Part shown: one piece after another, positions 17,118-25,377 of the stretch | Layout: each line of letters starts with the position of its first letter | How positions within the stretch are numbered: position 1 is the first letter of the stretch | Origin: Algoriphagus aestuariicola | GTDB taxonomy: Bacteria > Bacteroidota > Bacteroidia > Cytophagales > Cyclobacteriaceae | Assembly (NCBI RefSeq): GCF_017254835.1 | Contig: NZ_JAFKCW010000002.1 | Span: 186,001-250,000, forward strand | Direction: 5' to 3' | Length of the DNA: 64,000 nt | The notes under the pieces: generated by a model | Databases searched by the model: none | What the model saw: only the letters and a program-made list of their open reading frames with translations | What the model was told of the DNA's origin: nothing | Translations under genes and position numbers: made by a program

Positions 17118-17609
17118 ATGATCGATATCGATATTCCCACACTTGCTGTGTCAGGTGTGCTGTTACTAGGCGTGATCGCGCCGTTTGTTTCTTATTCCAT
17201 CAAGAGCAAAAAAGCCAAAAAGAAGTTTCTGAGTGGGTTTAGCGACTTCGCGACCCAGCTCAACCTGAAAACTGATGTCCAGGAGGACTGGAGAAACCGC
17301 TACATCCTAGGACTGGACACCTCCAAAAAGGCCCTCCTGTACTACCAAAGCGGCGAAACTGTTGAAAATCGACAAGTGGCCCTGCGGGACGTTTCCAAAG
17401 CCGTGGTGCACCAATCCTATCTTGGAAACGACACTTCAAACCCTACCAAGACGCTGGATCAGCTGGCTTTGCAGATTCATTTTAAAGATCCGGCCAAGAA
17501 AAGTTTGAGTTTGGAGATCTACAACCACGAGTACTTTTCCGACTTGCTTGGCGAGACCATTCTGGCTACCAGATGGGCCGAACTTATCAATAAAAACTTA
17601 CCTAACTAA
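17118..17609 (+). CDS. Membrane-anchored hypothetical protein, 163 aa
   Basis: An N-terminal membrane helix (about residues 9-28, LAVSGVLLLGVIAPFVSYSI) is followed by a basic stretch (KSKKAKKKF) that would keep the remaining 130 residues in the cytoplasm. That domain has a regular alpha/beta look (WRNRYILGLDTSKKALLYYQ, ALRDVSKAVV) similar to PH-like folds, but I cannot name a family. ATG at 17118 gives a complete helix. The strong terminator begins six bases after the stop. Confidence 0.65.
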   Translation: MIDIDIPTLAVSGVLLLGVIAPFVSYSIKSKKAKKKFLSGFSDFATQLNLKTDVQEDWRNRYILGLDTSKKALLYYQSGETVENRQVALRDVSKAVVHQSYLGNDTSNPTKTLDQLALQIHFKDPAKKSLSLEIYNHEYFSDLLGETILATRWAELINKNLPN

Positions 17610-17614
17610 CCCCC

Positions 17615-17640
17615 AAGGCTCCCTCGTGTGAGGGAGCCTT
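17615..17640 (+). terminator. Strong intrinsic terminator
   Basis: Eleven-base-pair stem AAGGCTCCCTC / GAGGGAGCCTT, loop GTGT, followed by TTTT. It isolates the membrane-protein genes from the NSS transporter that begins at 17664. Confidence 0.93.
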
Positions 17641-17663
17641 TTTTACTGCATCCACACCAACCT

Positions 17664-19319
17664 ATGAGTGCAAACAATGAATCTTGGGGCTCCCGAGTGG
17701 GCCTTATCCTGGCCATGGCCGGCAATGCTGTCGGACTTGGAAACTTCCTTCGCTTCCCTGTACAAGCGGTGCAAAACGGAGGCGGGGCCTTTATCCTCCC
17801 CTATCTCATCTGCTTCCTACTGATGGGCATTCCGCTGCTCTTCGTCGAGTGGTCCTTGGGCAGGTTTGGTGGCAAGCTGGGCAACCACAGTACACCCTAC
17901 ATCTTGGACTCAGTCAGCAAGAAACCGATTTGGAAGTACATCGGGGTTTTCGGCATCTTCACCAACATAGCCGTGGTGGCTTACTATACCTATATTGAAT
18001 CCTGGACTTTTATCTATGTCTTTCACAGCATTGTGGGGACCTTCACCGGCATGGGCAAGGACGAGATTAGTTTGTTCTTTGACAACTACGTGGGGCTTAC
18101 GGGCTCTGATTTGGGCATTCCCCTGCTTCCGGTGTTGGTATATGTACTGGTGATGGGATTGAATGTTTACATACTCTCCTCCGGGCTTGGCGGGATAGAA
18201 AAGGTCGCCAAAATCGGAATGCCTTTACTGATTTTGTTTGGGCTAATCCTGGCTTTCCGTGGCTGGACCATGGGTGCAGACTTTGCCACCGCGGAGTTTC
18301 CAGACGCAAACGCTTGGGATGGGATCAACTTTCTCTGGACACCGCAATATTCCTCGCTTGCCGACCCCAAAGTTTGGCTTGCCGCTGCCGGACAGATCTT
18401 CTTCACCCTCTCGGTAGGCATGGGCTCCATCCAATGCTACGCGTCTTATGTAAAGGCCAATGAAGACATAGCGCTAAATTCCATTACCGCGGGATTTACC
18501 AATGAGTTGGTGGAGATCGTACTCGGAAGCGCCATTGTCATTCCCATTGCTGCAGGATTTCTCGGAATGGATTGGGTGTTGGAAAACGCCGGTTTTGGGA
18601 TGGCCTTCCAGACCATGCCCTACCTATTCCAGCAATGGGGACCCGCATTCAGTATGATTGCCGGGGTGTGTTGGTTTGGCTTGCTGTTTTTCGCAGGCAT
18701 CACCTCCTCACTGGCCATGGGTACGCCGTGGATGGGTTTTATGCAGGATGAATTTGGCTGGAGCAAAGTCAAAGGGGCAGTTTCCTTTGGAATCATCGCT
18801 TTGATCATGGGGCTTCCGACAGTTCTATTCTATAAATATGGCTACTTCGATGAGTACGACTACTGGGGAGGCACGGTGAGTTTGGTCATTTTCGCACTCT
18901 TGGAGACCATCCTCTTCGCCTGGGTCTTTGGAATGGAAAAGGGATGGGAGGAAATCACCCGCGGTGCGGACATTCGGGTGCCGTCTTTCTACAAATGGAT
19001 CATGAAGTACATCACGCCGGCACTCCTTCTTTTGGTGTTGCTTGGGGCACTCTTTACACCCGTAGGAAATGACTGGACGAGCGCTCTTGGCAGCTTGATG
19101 GATGGGCATGGCTATGAGCTGGATGCCTCTTCACTGATATCAAAGATCTCAAACGCAGACCTCAAGGCCCAGCTCCTATCCAATCCTGAAGACACGGAGC
19201 TGCTGGAGAAGAAGATATTCTATTCCACGCTTGCCAGAACACAACTGGTCCTACTTTTCGCGACGATCGCCGGCATCGTCTGGTATTCCCACCAAAAACG
19301 CACAAACCGAACTCTATGA
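17664..19319 (+). CDS. Neurotransmitter:sodium symporter (NSS/SNF family)
   Basis: 551 residues from ATG 17664; a GTG at 17628 lies in the terminator stem and is rejected. The first helix carries the family signature NAVGLGNFLRFP, followed by NGGGAFILPYL in helix 1-2, the Na+/substrate site of LeuT-type carriers. Twelve or so hydrophobic segments are visible. Members import amino acids or related amines with sodium; substrate cannot be set from sequence. The loop after residue about 465 (SLMDGHGYELDASSLISKI) is a periplasmic stretch before the last helix. The stop TGA overlaps an ATG that opens a tiny membrane peptide, as in the two-component MetP/MetS type. Confidence 0.95.
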   Translation: MSANNESWGSRVGLILAMAGNAVGLGNFLRFPVQAVQNGGGAFILPYLICFLLMGIPLLFVEWSLGRFGGKLGNHSTPYILDSVSKKPIWKYIGVFGIFTNIAVVAYYTYIESWTFIYVFHSIVGTFTGMGKDEISLFFDNYVGLTGSDLGIPLLPVLVYVLVMGLNVYILSSGLGGIEKVAKIGMPLLILFGLILAFRGWTMGADFATAEFPDANAWDGINFLWTPQYSSLADPKVWLAAAGQIFFTLSVGMGSIQCYASYVKANEDIALNSITAGFTNELVEIVLGSAIVIPIAAGFLGMDWVLENAGFGMAFQTMPYLFQQWGPAFSMIAGVCWFGLLFFAGITSSLAMGTPWMGFMQDEFGWSKVKGAVSFGIIALIMGLPTVLFYKYGYFDEYDYWGGTVSLVIFALLETILFAWVFGMEKGWEEITRGADIRVPSFYKWIMKYITPALLLLVLLGALFTPVGNDWTSALGSLMDGHGYELDASSLISKISNADLKAQLLSNPEDTELLEKKIFYSTLARTQLVLLFATIAGIVWYSHQKRTNRTL

Positions 19320-19417
19320 ACTCTTCCGCACTGATACTCTCCGTCCTGACTCAAAGCCTGATTGTGGTGGCCACGGTCTATTGTTTTTATCTCGTCTTGA
19401 AAAAGCCCAAATCCTAA
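19316..19417 (+). CDS. Small membrane subunit of the NSS symporter (MetS-like), 33 aa
   Basis: ATG at 19316 overlaps the transporter stop (ATGA). The peptide reads MNSSALILSVLTQSLIV then VATVYCFYLVLKKPKS: a short polar start, one transmembrane helix and a basic tail KKPKS. Size, position and topology match the small subunit known from the corynebacterial methionine transporter MetPS and related NSS systems. The coupling implies stoichiometric translation with the carrier. It is too short for usual gene-calling cut-offs. A terminator follows 16 bases after the stop, which marks it as the last gene of the unit. Confidence 0.8.
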   Translation: MNSSALILSVLTQSLIVVATVYCFYLVLKKPKS

Positions 19418-19433
19418 GAGCTACACGAGCCGG

Positions 19434-19458
19434 AACCTGTCACATTGAGTGGCAGGTT
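19434..19458 (+). terminator. Intrinsic terminator after the NSS unit
   Basis: Stem AACCTGTCAC / GTGGCAGGTT (one G-T pair), loop ATTGA, followed by TTTTCTTTTTT-like T-rich sequence. Confidence 0.88.
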
Positions 19459-19534
19459 TTTCTTTTTTACCGTTTGGGAACAGAACAAATCCGCGGATTT
19501 TGGTATTATTAGCCTATCCAAACCCTATACTACC

Positions 19535-19768
19535 ATGGAATCAAACCCTACCAAAGAATATGATAACGGTGAAGTGACTGTAACCTGGCAAGCGGAAAAG
19601 TGCACTCATTCCGGGAACTGCGTCCGAGGCCTGCCGAAAGTCTTTAACCCCAGGAAGAAGCCCTGGATAGAGATTACCAACGCAAGTACCGACCAGTTGA
19701 TAGATCAAGTCAAAAAATGTCCATCCGGCGCACTGGGTTACTATTTCAAAGACAAAGGGGGATCCTAA
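19535..19768 (+). CDS. yjdI: YjdI-family mono-cluster iron-sulfur protein
   Basis: 77 residues from ATG 19535; the longer frame runs back into the terminator and is rejected. The motif EKCTHSGNCVRGLPKVFNP, then PWIEI and KKCPSGAL, matches the YjdI/divergent 4Fe-4S family: four Cys in CxxxxxC and C-P spacing, here Cys at CTHSGNC plus KCPSGA. Members are small ferredoxin-like proteins. It lies 18 bp before kefF, so an electron-transfer or redox-sensing role next to the quinone reductase is likely, but unproved. Confidence 0.87.
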   Translation: MESNPTKEYDNGEVTVTWQAEKCTHSGNCVRGLPKVFNPRKKPWIEITNASTDQLIDQVKKCPSGALGYYFKDKGGS

Positions 19769-19786
19769 CTCAGGCCAAAAACCATC

Positions 19787-20353
19787 ATGCGTAAAATCCT
19801 AGTCCTTTTTGCCCATCCAAAATTTGAACATTCCGACGCAAACCAAGCTTTGGTGGATGCGATCAGCGACTTGGAAAATGTTCAGGTGAGGGATCTCTAT
19901 GAGCTTTATCCAGACTTCAACATCAACATACAGGCAGAACAGGAGACTCTTTTTGAGCACGAAGTGATCATCTGGCAGCACCCATTTTACTGGTATTCTT
20001 GCCCCCCGTTGCTAAAACAGTGGATGGATCTGGTGCTGGAGTATGGCTGGGCCTATGGTACCGGGGGGATTTTCCTCAAAAACAAGTACGTCTTCAATGC
20101 ATTCACCACTGGTGGGTCCAAAGAAGTCTATTCATCCACGGGTCGCAACCGATATACGGTTGAAGAATATTTGAGACCCTTTGAACAAACTGCCTACCTC
20201 TGCCACATGCGCTACCTGCCACCTTTTCATCTCAGCGGAACCCATAGTATTACTGCTGACAAACTCAGGGAGAAAGGCAGGGAGTACAGGGAACTTGTCC
20301 TAAGTCTAAGGGATGCAGCGGAAATTACGACGCCTTACCTCCAAAAAGCCTAA
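19787..20353 (+). CDS. kefF: KefF-like NAD(P)H:quinone oxidoreductase, potassium-efflux ancillary protein
   Basis: 188 residues with a flavodoxin-like fold: start MRKILVLFAHP (phosphate loop of the FMN/FAD site) with HSDANQALV, then the WQHPFYWYSCPPLLKQWMD block and GWAYGTGG, both diagnostic of the NQO1/KefF/MdaB group. KefF reduces quinones and activates the KefC channel. The kefC start lies four bases after the stop, so the pair is co-translated. The upstream gene is a small Fe-S protein. No Shine-Dalgarno sequence is seen, as usual for the phylum. Confidence 0.9.
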   Translation: MRKILVLFAHPKFEHSDANQALVDAISDLENVQVRDLYELYPDFNINIQAEQETLFEHEVIIWQHPFYWYSCPPLLKQWMDLVLEYGWAYGTGGIFLKNKYVFNAFTTGGSKEVYSSTGRNRYTVEEYLRPFEQTAYLCHMRYLPPFHLSGTHSITADKLREKGREYRELVLSLRDAAEITTPYLQKA

Positions 20354-20357
20354 GACT

Positions 20358-22235
20358 ATGGATGGATTTCTCTTCAACGCGATCATCTATACACTGGCGG
20401 CTGTCATCTGCGTCCCCATAGCAAAACGCCTCGGCATGGGTTCCGTCTTGGGGTATCTGATAGCCGGAATATTGGTGGGGCCTTACGGCTTCCAATTTAT
20501 CCAAGACGAATCCCAAGGTCAGGATATCATGCACAGTACTGAGTTTGGGGTAGTGATGATGCTGTTTTTGATAGGTTTGGAGCTCGAGCCCAAAAACTTG
20601 TGGAAGATGCGGGATCTCATCCTGAAGGTGGGCCTGTCCCAAGTGATCGCGACTTCCGCCTTGCTTTTCGGCCTCGGCCTTGCTATCGGGATAGACTGGA
20701 GAATCGGTCTGACAGCGGCCCTATCCATGGCACTCTCGTCCACTGCTATTGTCCTGCAGTCATTGAAGGAAAAAAACCAGATGGACACTCCCACGGGCAA
20801 GTTCTCCTTTGGCGTATTGCTGCTGCAGGATATTGCCGTGATCCCGATCTTGGCGGTATTGCCGCTATTGGCTATTGCCGCACCCGAGGTGGCTGGAGAC
20901 AGCCATGGAGGCTTTTTGGAACATCAGCCCGGCTGGGTGCAGACGCTGATGATCTTCGTAGCCATTGGTTTGGTTGTCTTGCTAGGACGTTTTGGTTTCG
21001 GCCCGCTGCTTAACTGGGTCTCGAAGACCAAGCTCCGCGAACTTTTTACTGCATCGGCACTCCTGATCGTCGTGGGGATTGCCTTTTTGATGGAAATGGT
21101 CGGGCTGAGCCCCGCTTTGGGTACTTTTCTGGCCGGCGTTATCCTGGCAAATTCTCCCTACAAGCATGCGCTAGAGTCCGATCTTGATCCGTTTAAGGGT
21201 TTGCTCCTTGGTTTGTTTTTCATGGCCGTCGGCGCGACCATCAATTTCAACCTGATTTTCTCCGATGCGGCCAGCGTTTTTTCCCTGACTTTTGGCGTTA
21301 TCCTGATTAAGGCTCTTGTTCTCGCCACTATCGGTAAAGTCAAGAAACTCAGTTTTCCTGAGAACTTGAGATTCTCCATAGGTTTAGCCCAAGTCTCCGA
21401 GTTTTCATTTGTCACCTATGCTTTTGCGCTGCAGCTGGGGATACTTGCGACGACCACATCCGGGATGCTGATGGCGATCACGGCGCTGAGCATGACTCTC
21501 ACTCCTATCTTCAGCCTGGTGTTGGAAAAAGCCATTCTGCCCCGTCTGGAAAAGAAAAATGTCAACAACAGTCGCGATGCTGACGAGATTGGAGAAAAGA
21601 ACAAGGTTATCCTTGTTGGATTTTCCCACTTCGGTACCACGCTGGGGCGATTTCTCCGGGCCAACGGCGTGGAGGCCACGGTTCTGGATTATAATCCAGA
21701 TCAGGTGGACTTTCTCCGGAAAATGGGCTTCAAAGTTTATTTCGGGGATGCGACTCGATTGGATCTGCTCCACGCTGCCGGTGCCGAGGATGCCAAAATC
21801 CTGATTTCCGCGATTAAGTCCACGGAAACAAACAAAAAGCTAGTGGAGCTTTGCAGGGAGCATTTTCCCAAACTGCAAATCATGCTCCGCTCCAAAAACC
21901 GCTACGAAGCTTTTGAGCTAATGGAAATGGGTGTCGACAGCATCTATCGAGAGCATTTGGATACCTCCATACGTATGGGTCAGGAGGCACTGCAAAAACT
22001 CGGTTTCCGGGCCCACACTGTGCATCGACTGGCGGCACAATTTCGCAAATACGACGAGGATTCGCTCAAGATCCTTGTCAAGTACCGAGGCAATCAGGCG
22101 GAATATATTTCCAAGGTCAAAAAGCAAATCGAAATACAAGAAGCTCTCCTCTCAGGTGAACTTTCCCGCAAATTCTCCATGAACGACCAGGCCTGGGACA
22201 GCGAGCCGCTGAAGGACCAACAAGAAAAATATTGA
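20358..22235 (+). CDS. kefC: KefC-type glutathione-gated potassium/proton antiporter (CPA2 family)
   Basis: 625 residues from ATG 20358. About the first 390 are a 12-helix CPA2 membrane domain (LGMGSVLGYLIAGILVGPYG, FGVLLLQDIAVIPILAV, GLSPALGTFLAGVILANS, ending in FSIGLAQVSEFSFV). A hydrophilic linker is followed by a RCK/TrkA-N nucleotide-binding domain from about 420 (VILVGFSHFGTTLGRFL, then VLDYNPDQVDFLRKMG, and YFGDATRLDLLHAAGAEDA). This is the KefB/KefC layout: K+ efflux with proton influx, opened by glutathione adducts during electrophile stress, with KefF as partner. Glutathione is not certain in this phylum, so the ligand could be another thiol. Confidence 0.93.
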   Translation: MDGFLFNAIIYTLAAVICVPIAKRLGMGSVLGYLIAGILVGPYGFQFIQDESQGQDIMHSTEFGVVMMLFLIGLELEPKNLWKMRDLILKVGLSQVIATSALLFGLGLAIGIDWRIGLTAALSMALSSTAIVLQSLKEKNQMDTPTGKFSFGVLLLQDIAVIPILAVLPLLAIAAPEVAGDSHGGFLEHQPGWVQTLMIFVAIGLVVLLGRFGFGPLLNWVSKTKLRELFTASALLIVVGIAFLMEMVGLSPALGTFLAGVILANSPYKHALESDLDPFKGLLLGLFFMAVGATINFNLIFSDAASVFSLTFGVILIKALVLATIGKVKKLSFPENLRFSIGLAQVSEFSFVTYAFALQLGILATTTSGMLMAITALSMTLTPIFSLVLEKAILPRLEKKNVNNSRDADEIGEKNKVILVGFSHFGTTLGRFLRANGVEATVLDYNPDQVDFLRKMGFKVYFGDATRLDLLHAAGAEDAKILISAIKSTETNKKLVELCREHFPKLQIMLRSKNRYEAFELMEMGVDSIYREHLDTSIRMGQEALQKLGFRAHTVHRLAAQFRKYDEDSLKILVKYRGNQAEYISKVKKQIEIQEALLSGELSRKFSMNDQAWDSEPLKDQQEKY

Positions 22236-22254
22236 ATCTTTTTCCACGACTCAC

Positions 22255-22286
22255 TTGCTTTATTAAACAGTGTTTAATTATTTTTG
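22255..22286 (+). promoter_or_regulatory. Promoter of the tetR gene
   Basis: TTG at 22255-22257, 21-base spacer, exact TATTTTTG at 22279-22286, ATG at 22306. The spacer contains the palindrome at 22262-22278, so binding there would block the promoter. Confidence 0.7.
22262..22278. promoter_or_regulatory. TetR-type operator inside the promoter spacer
   Basis: ATTAAACA, G, TGTTTAAT: a perfect 8+1+8 palindrome between the -33 and -7 elements. The core AACA-N-TGTT recurs upstream of the efflux genes at 22944-22952. Autorepression by the adjacent TetR protein is the simplest reading. Confidence 0.65.
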
Positions 22287-22305
22287 ACTGTTTATTATTT
22301 AGCAC

Positions 22306-22923
22306 ATGGGAATCGCAGATCGTAAAGAACGAGATAAGGAAGAATTGAGGGAGAAGATTTTGGTTGCCGCCAAGTCACTTTTTCTTGAAAAGGGTGTGGA
22401 GAAAACTTCCATCCGAAATATCGCCGACCAGATCGAGTACAGTCCTGGCATTATCTACCACTACTTCAGGGACAAAAACGAAATTTTCCACGCGCTTCAC
22501 CAGGGTGGATTTTCCCAAATGATGGAAAAGATGCAGGTTCTTCGATCCGTCAGAAACCCCATGGAGCGGCTTAAAGCGATGGGAAGTATTTATGTAGGTT
22601 TCGCACTTGAAAACCCTGATATGTACGACCTTATGTTTATCAAAGAAGCACCCATAGATCATGTCTATAACTCCGAACATGATAATTGGAAAGAGGGTGG
22701 CGGCACATTCGAATACCTCCGGATGACAATTAAAGAATGCGCAGAACAGGGACATTTCAAAGGCCACGACTTGGAGCCCCTTACCTATCTCATCTGGTCA
22801 GCAGTACACGGAATGGTCTCCCTGAATATCAGGAAGCGCTGCGAAGTGGTGTTGCCCGAAAGGCAAAACACCATTATAAGAGAAGGATTGGAAGAGTTCT
22901 TTAAAATCCTCGACAGACTTTAA
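22306..22923 (+). CDS. TetR-family repressor of the RND efflux operon
   Basis: 205 residues. The N-terminal DNA-binding domain is canonical: LREKILVAAKSLFLEKGVEK, TSIRNIADQIEYSPGIIYHY, then FRDKNEIFHAL. The C-terminal ligand domain (about 70-205) resembles TetR_C_33/WHG-type domains, with FALENPDMYDLMF. Its likely targets are its own promoter and the efflux genes 57 bp downstream, since related palindromes lie upstream of both. The inducer is unknown. Confidence 0.92.
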   Translation: MGIADRKERDKEELREKILVAAKSLFLEKGVEKTSIRNIADQIEYSPGIIYHYFRDKNEIFHALHQGGFSQMMEKMQVLRSVRNPMERLKAMGSIYVGFALENPDMYDLMFIKEAPIDHVYNSEHDNWKEGGGTFEYLRMTIKECAEQGHFKGHDLEPLTYLIWSAVHGMVSLNIRKRCEVVLPERQNTIIREGLEEFFKILDRL

Positions 22924-22943
22924 AAAATTTTATCCATTTATTG

Positions 22944-22952
22944 AACACTGTT
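22944..22952. promoter_or_regulatory. Second TetR-type operator core, before the efflux operon
   Basis: AACA-C-TGTT within TTGAACACTGTTT, matching the core of the operator at 22262-22278. It overlaps a possible -33 TTG (22941-22943) and lies 29 bp before the first efflux gene. Confidence 0.5.
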
Positions 22953-22980
22953 TTTTTAATTAACACCGAATAATTCTATA

Positions 22981-24330
22981 ATGAAATCTCTTCTGGCTTT
23001 TCTGTCCGCATTTCTTTTCAGCCCCATTTCCGCGACCGAGGCACAAGGTATTCTAAACGAATACATCCAAGAAGGGCTGGAAAACAACCTGGTTTTACAG
23101 GAGAAAAACATAGAGCTGGAGCGTAGCCTACTTGCGCTTAAGGATGCCAAAAGTTATTTCCTTCCAGCTTTGGATTTTGGGGCGTCCTATACCTTGGCCA
23201 ACGGAGGTAGGACGATTGGCTTTCCTGTGGGAGATCTGCTAAATCCGGTCTACTCCACACTGAATCAACTCACCGGAAGCGATGCTTTTCCCCAATTGGA
23301 AAACGTGTCAGAGCAGCTCCTACCGGACAACTTCTACGATGCAAGATTCCGAGCCTCTATGCCTATCGTCAACACGGATCTGATCTACCAACGACAGATC
23401 CGGGAAAAGCAGGTCGTCCTATCTGAATATGACCTCCAAATCTATCGCGCAAATCTGGTTCAGGACATCAAGCTTGCTTACTACAATTTTTGTACAGCCC
23501 ACACCGCAATAGAGGTAATCCAGAGTAGCAAAGTATTAGTCGAGCAAAACCTGCGGGACAATCAATCGCTGTTGGAAAACGGAAAAGGACTTCCCTCCTC
23601 AGTATTGCGGGCGGAGAGTGAAGTTGAAAACATCAACGCCTTATTCATCGAAGCGGAGAGCAAAAAGCAAAATGCAGCCCATTACCTCAATTTTCTACTG
23701 AATAGGCCACAAGATTCTCCTGTAGAATTTGAGGAGCACGAGGCCGACCTCGGCAAGTTAGCCGATCTGATGGGGGAAAATGATCTGACTACACGACCAG
23801 AACTCCTGCAGATCCAAACCGCCGAAAGTATTCAGGAAACGGCCATCAAAGCCAGCAAGAGCTACTGGATCCCCAAATTCAACACGTATGCGGATCTGGG
23901 TTCCCAGAGTTTCGACTGGGCCTTTGACCAAGATTCAAGATACGCTCTTTGGGGGTTCAGCATCAATGTGCCACTCTTCCAAGGCGGCCGCAACCGAAAT
24001 CAAATCTTCAGAAATGAACTGGCGCTTAAGACCGTCCAAACGCAGAGAGACCTACTTTCTGACAAGTTGGAACTAGACCTGAATCTGACAAAAAACGAGA
24101 TTCGTGCCAACCAAGCAGCATTGCGTTCGGCGGAAAAAAAGCTCGAGTCATCAGCGGCATATTTTCGATTGATAGACCGGGGTTTTCGCGAGGGTGCCAA
24201 TTCCCTGATCGAATTCATGGATGCCCGCAGTCAGCTGACCCAAGCCTCGCTCCAAAAAACCATCAACTCCTACAATCTCCTCAAGTCCATGGCCCAGCTC
24301 GAGCGTCAACTTCTCACCCAAACCTATTAA
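22981..24330 (+). CDS. TolC-family outer-membrane efflux channel
   Basis: 449 residues, usual length for the family. A signal peptide (MKSLLAFLSAFLFSPISATEA, split after 18 residues by a small-residue site) precedes two repeats of the outer-membrane efflux protein fold, rich in long amphipathic helices with Ala, Leu, Gln and Asn (LRDNQSLLENGKGLPSSVL; LYFLNFLLNRP-like turns; NVPLFQGGRNRNQIF near the second beta segment). The trimer would form the exit duct for the RND pump encoded next. It lies three bases before the adaptor gene. Confidence 0.93.
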   Translation: MKSLLAFLSAFLFSPISATEAQGILNEYIQEGLENNLVLQEKNIELERSLLALKDAKSYFLPALDFGASYTLANGGRTIGFPVGDLLNPVYSTLNQLTGSDAFPQLENVSEQLLPDNFYDARFRASMPIVNTDLIYQRQIREKQVVLSEYDLQIYRANLVQDIKLAYYNFCTAHTAIEVIQSSKVLVEQNLRDNQSLLENGKGLPSSVLRAESEVENINALFIEAESKKQNAAHYLNFLLNRPQDSPVEFEEHEADLGKLADLMGENDLTTRPELLQIQTAESIQETAIKASKSYWIPKFNTYADLGSQSFDWAFDQDSRYALWGFSINVPLFQGGRNRNQIFRNELALKTVQTQRDLLSDKLELDLNLTKNEIRANQAALRSAEKKLESSAAYFRLIDRGFREGANSLIEFMDARSQLTQASLQKTINSYNLLKSMAQLERQLLTQTY

Positions 24331-24333
24331 GCT

Positions 24334-25377
24334 ATGAGACACCTAGCCTATTTTTCCCTCCTTTCGGTAGCCGTGTTGGCTTTCGCCTGCGGCAAAGTTG
24401 AGACCGCCAAACAAGTCGTCACCAGAGGAGAGACCATTCCGGTAAAAGTCATTCCCCTTAGCCAGGGCACTTTTTCCTCCTCCATCGCAGCCAGCGGAAC
24501 TTTCTCCACCAATGACGAGACGACCCTGTCCTTCAAAGTCGGGGGAATCGTCTCCCAAATCCAAGTTCAAGAAGGCGATGCCGTAAAAAAAGGACAAGTC
24601 ATTGCAACCTTGGACCTGACCGAAGTTCAGGCCGGGCTCAACCAGGCGAAGCTCGCCTACGAAAAGGTTCTGCGTGACCATGAGCGTGCGGGTAGGCTGT
24701 ATCGCGACAGCGTAGCGACACTGGAGCAGTTTCAAAACAGCAAGACCGCTCTGGATATTGCGGCGCAGCAGCTAAAAACGGCGGAATTTAACCTTTCCTA
24801 CTCGGAGATCCGGGCAACGCAAAATGGCTTTGTGCTCCGCAAATTTGTCAATCCTGGCCAGCTCGTCGCATCTGGAACTCCCATCCTCCAAATTAACGGA
24901 GCAAGCCAAGGCAACTGGGTGCTCAAGGCCAGTGTCAATGACCGCAACTGGGCGCTGGTAGCTGTGGGAGATCGGGCGACTATTCTTCCTTCCGACTCCG
25001 ACAGTTTACCCGGCAAAGTGGTCCGCAAAAGCCAAGCAGCGGATCCCGTCACGGGCGCATACTGGGCTGAGATCTCACCGGAACAAACAAAGGGACTAAG
25101 CTTGGCATCGGGAATGTTTGGCAGAGCACTGATCTATCCCTCCCAACAGACCGAGGGCTGGGAGATTCCCTATGAAGCGCTTTTGGATGCACAGGGAAGT
25201 GAAGGTCATGTATTCGTAGCCGAAGACGGACAGACCGCCAAAAAGATCCAGGTTAGGTTGGGCAAGATCTCCCCCAACACGATCCAAGTGCTTTCCGGAC
25301 TGGAAAACTACAGCATGCTCATAGTCTCCGGCAGTGCCTACCTCACTGATGGTTCCACGATACAAATAATGAAGTGA
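24334..25377 (+). CDS. RND periplasmic adaptor (membrane fusion) lipoprotein
   Basis: 347 residues. The start MRHLAYFSLLSVAVLAFACG has a lipobox with Cys19. Family blocks are the lipoyl half-motifs VGGIVSQIQVQEGDAVKKGQ, split around QVQEGD, and ATQNGFVLRKFVNPGQLVASG, split as ATQNGFVLRKF and VNPGQLVASG. Between them is a short alpha hairpin (LYRDSVATLEQFQN). It links the inner-membrane pump to the TolC channel. The last bases overlap the pump start (ATGA at 25374-25377), showing translational coupling. Confidence 0.93.
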   Translation: MRHLAYFSLLSVAVLAFACGKVETAKQVVTRGETIPVKVIPLSQGTFSSSIAASGTFSTNDETTLSFKVGGIVSQIQVQEGDAVKKGQVIATLDLTEVQAGLNQAKLAYEKVLRDHERAGRLYRDSVATLEQFQNSKTALDIAAQQLKTAEFNLSYSEIRATQNGFVLRKFVNPGQLVASGTPILQINGASQGNWVLKASVNDRNWALVAVGDRATILPSDSDSLPGKVVRKSQAADPVTGAYWAEISPEQTKGLSLASGMFGRALIYPSQQTEGWEIPYEALLDAQGSEGHVFVAEDGQTAKKIQVRLGKISPNTIQVLSGLENYSMLIVSGSAYLTDGSTIQIMK

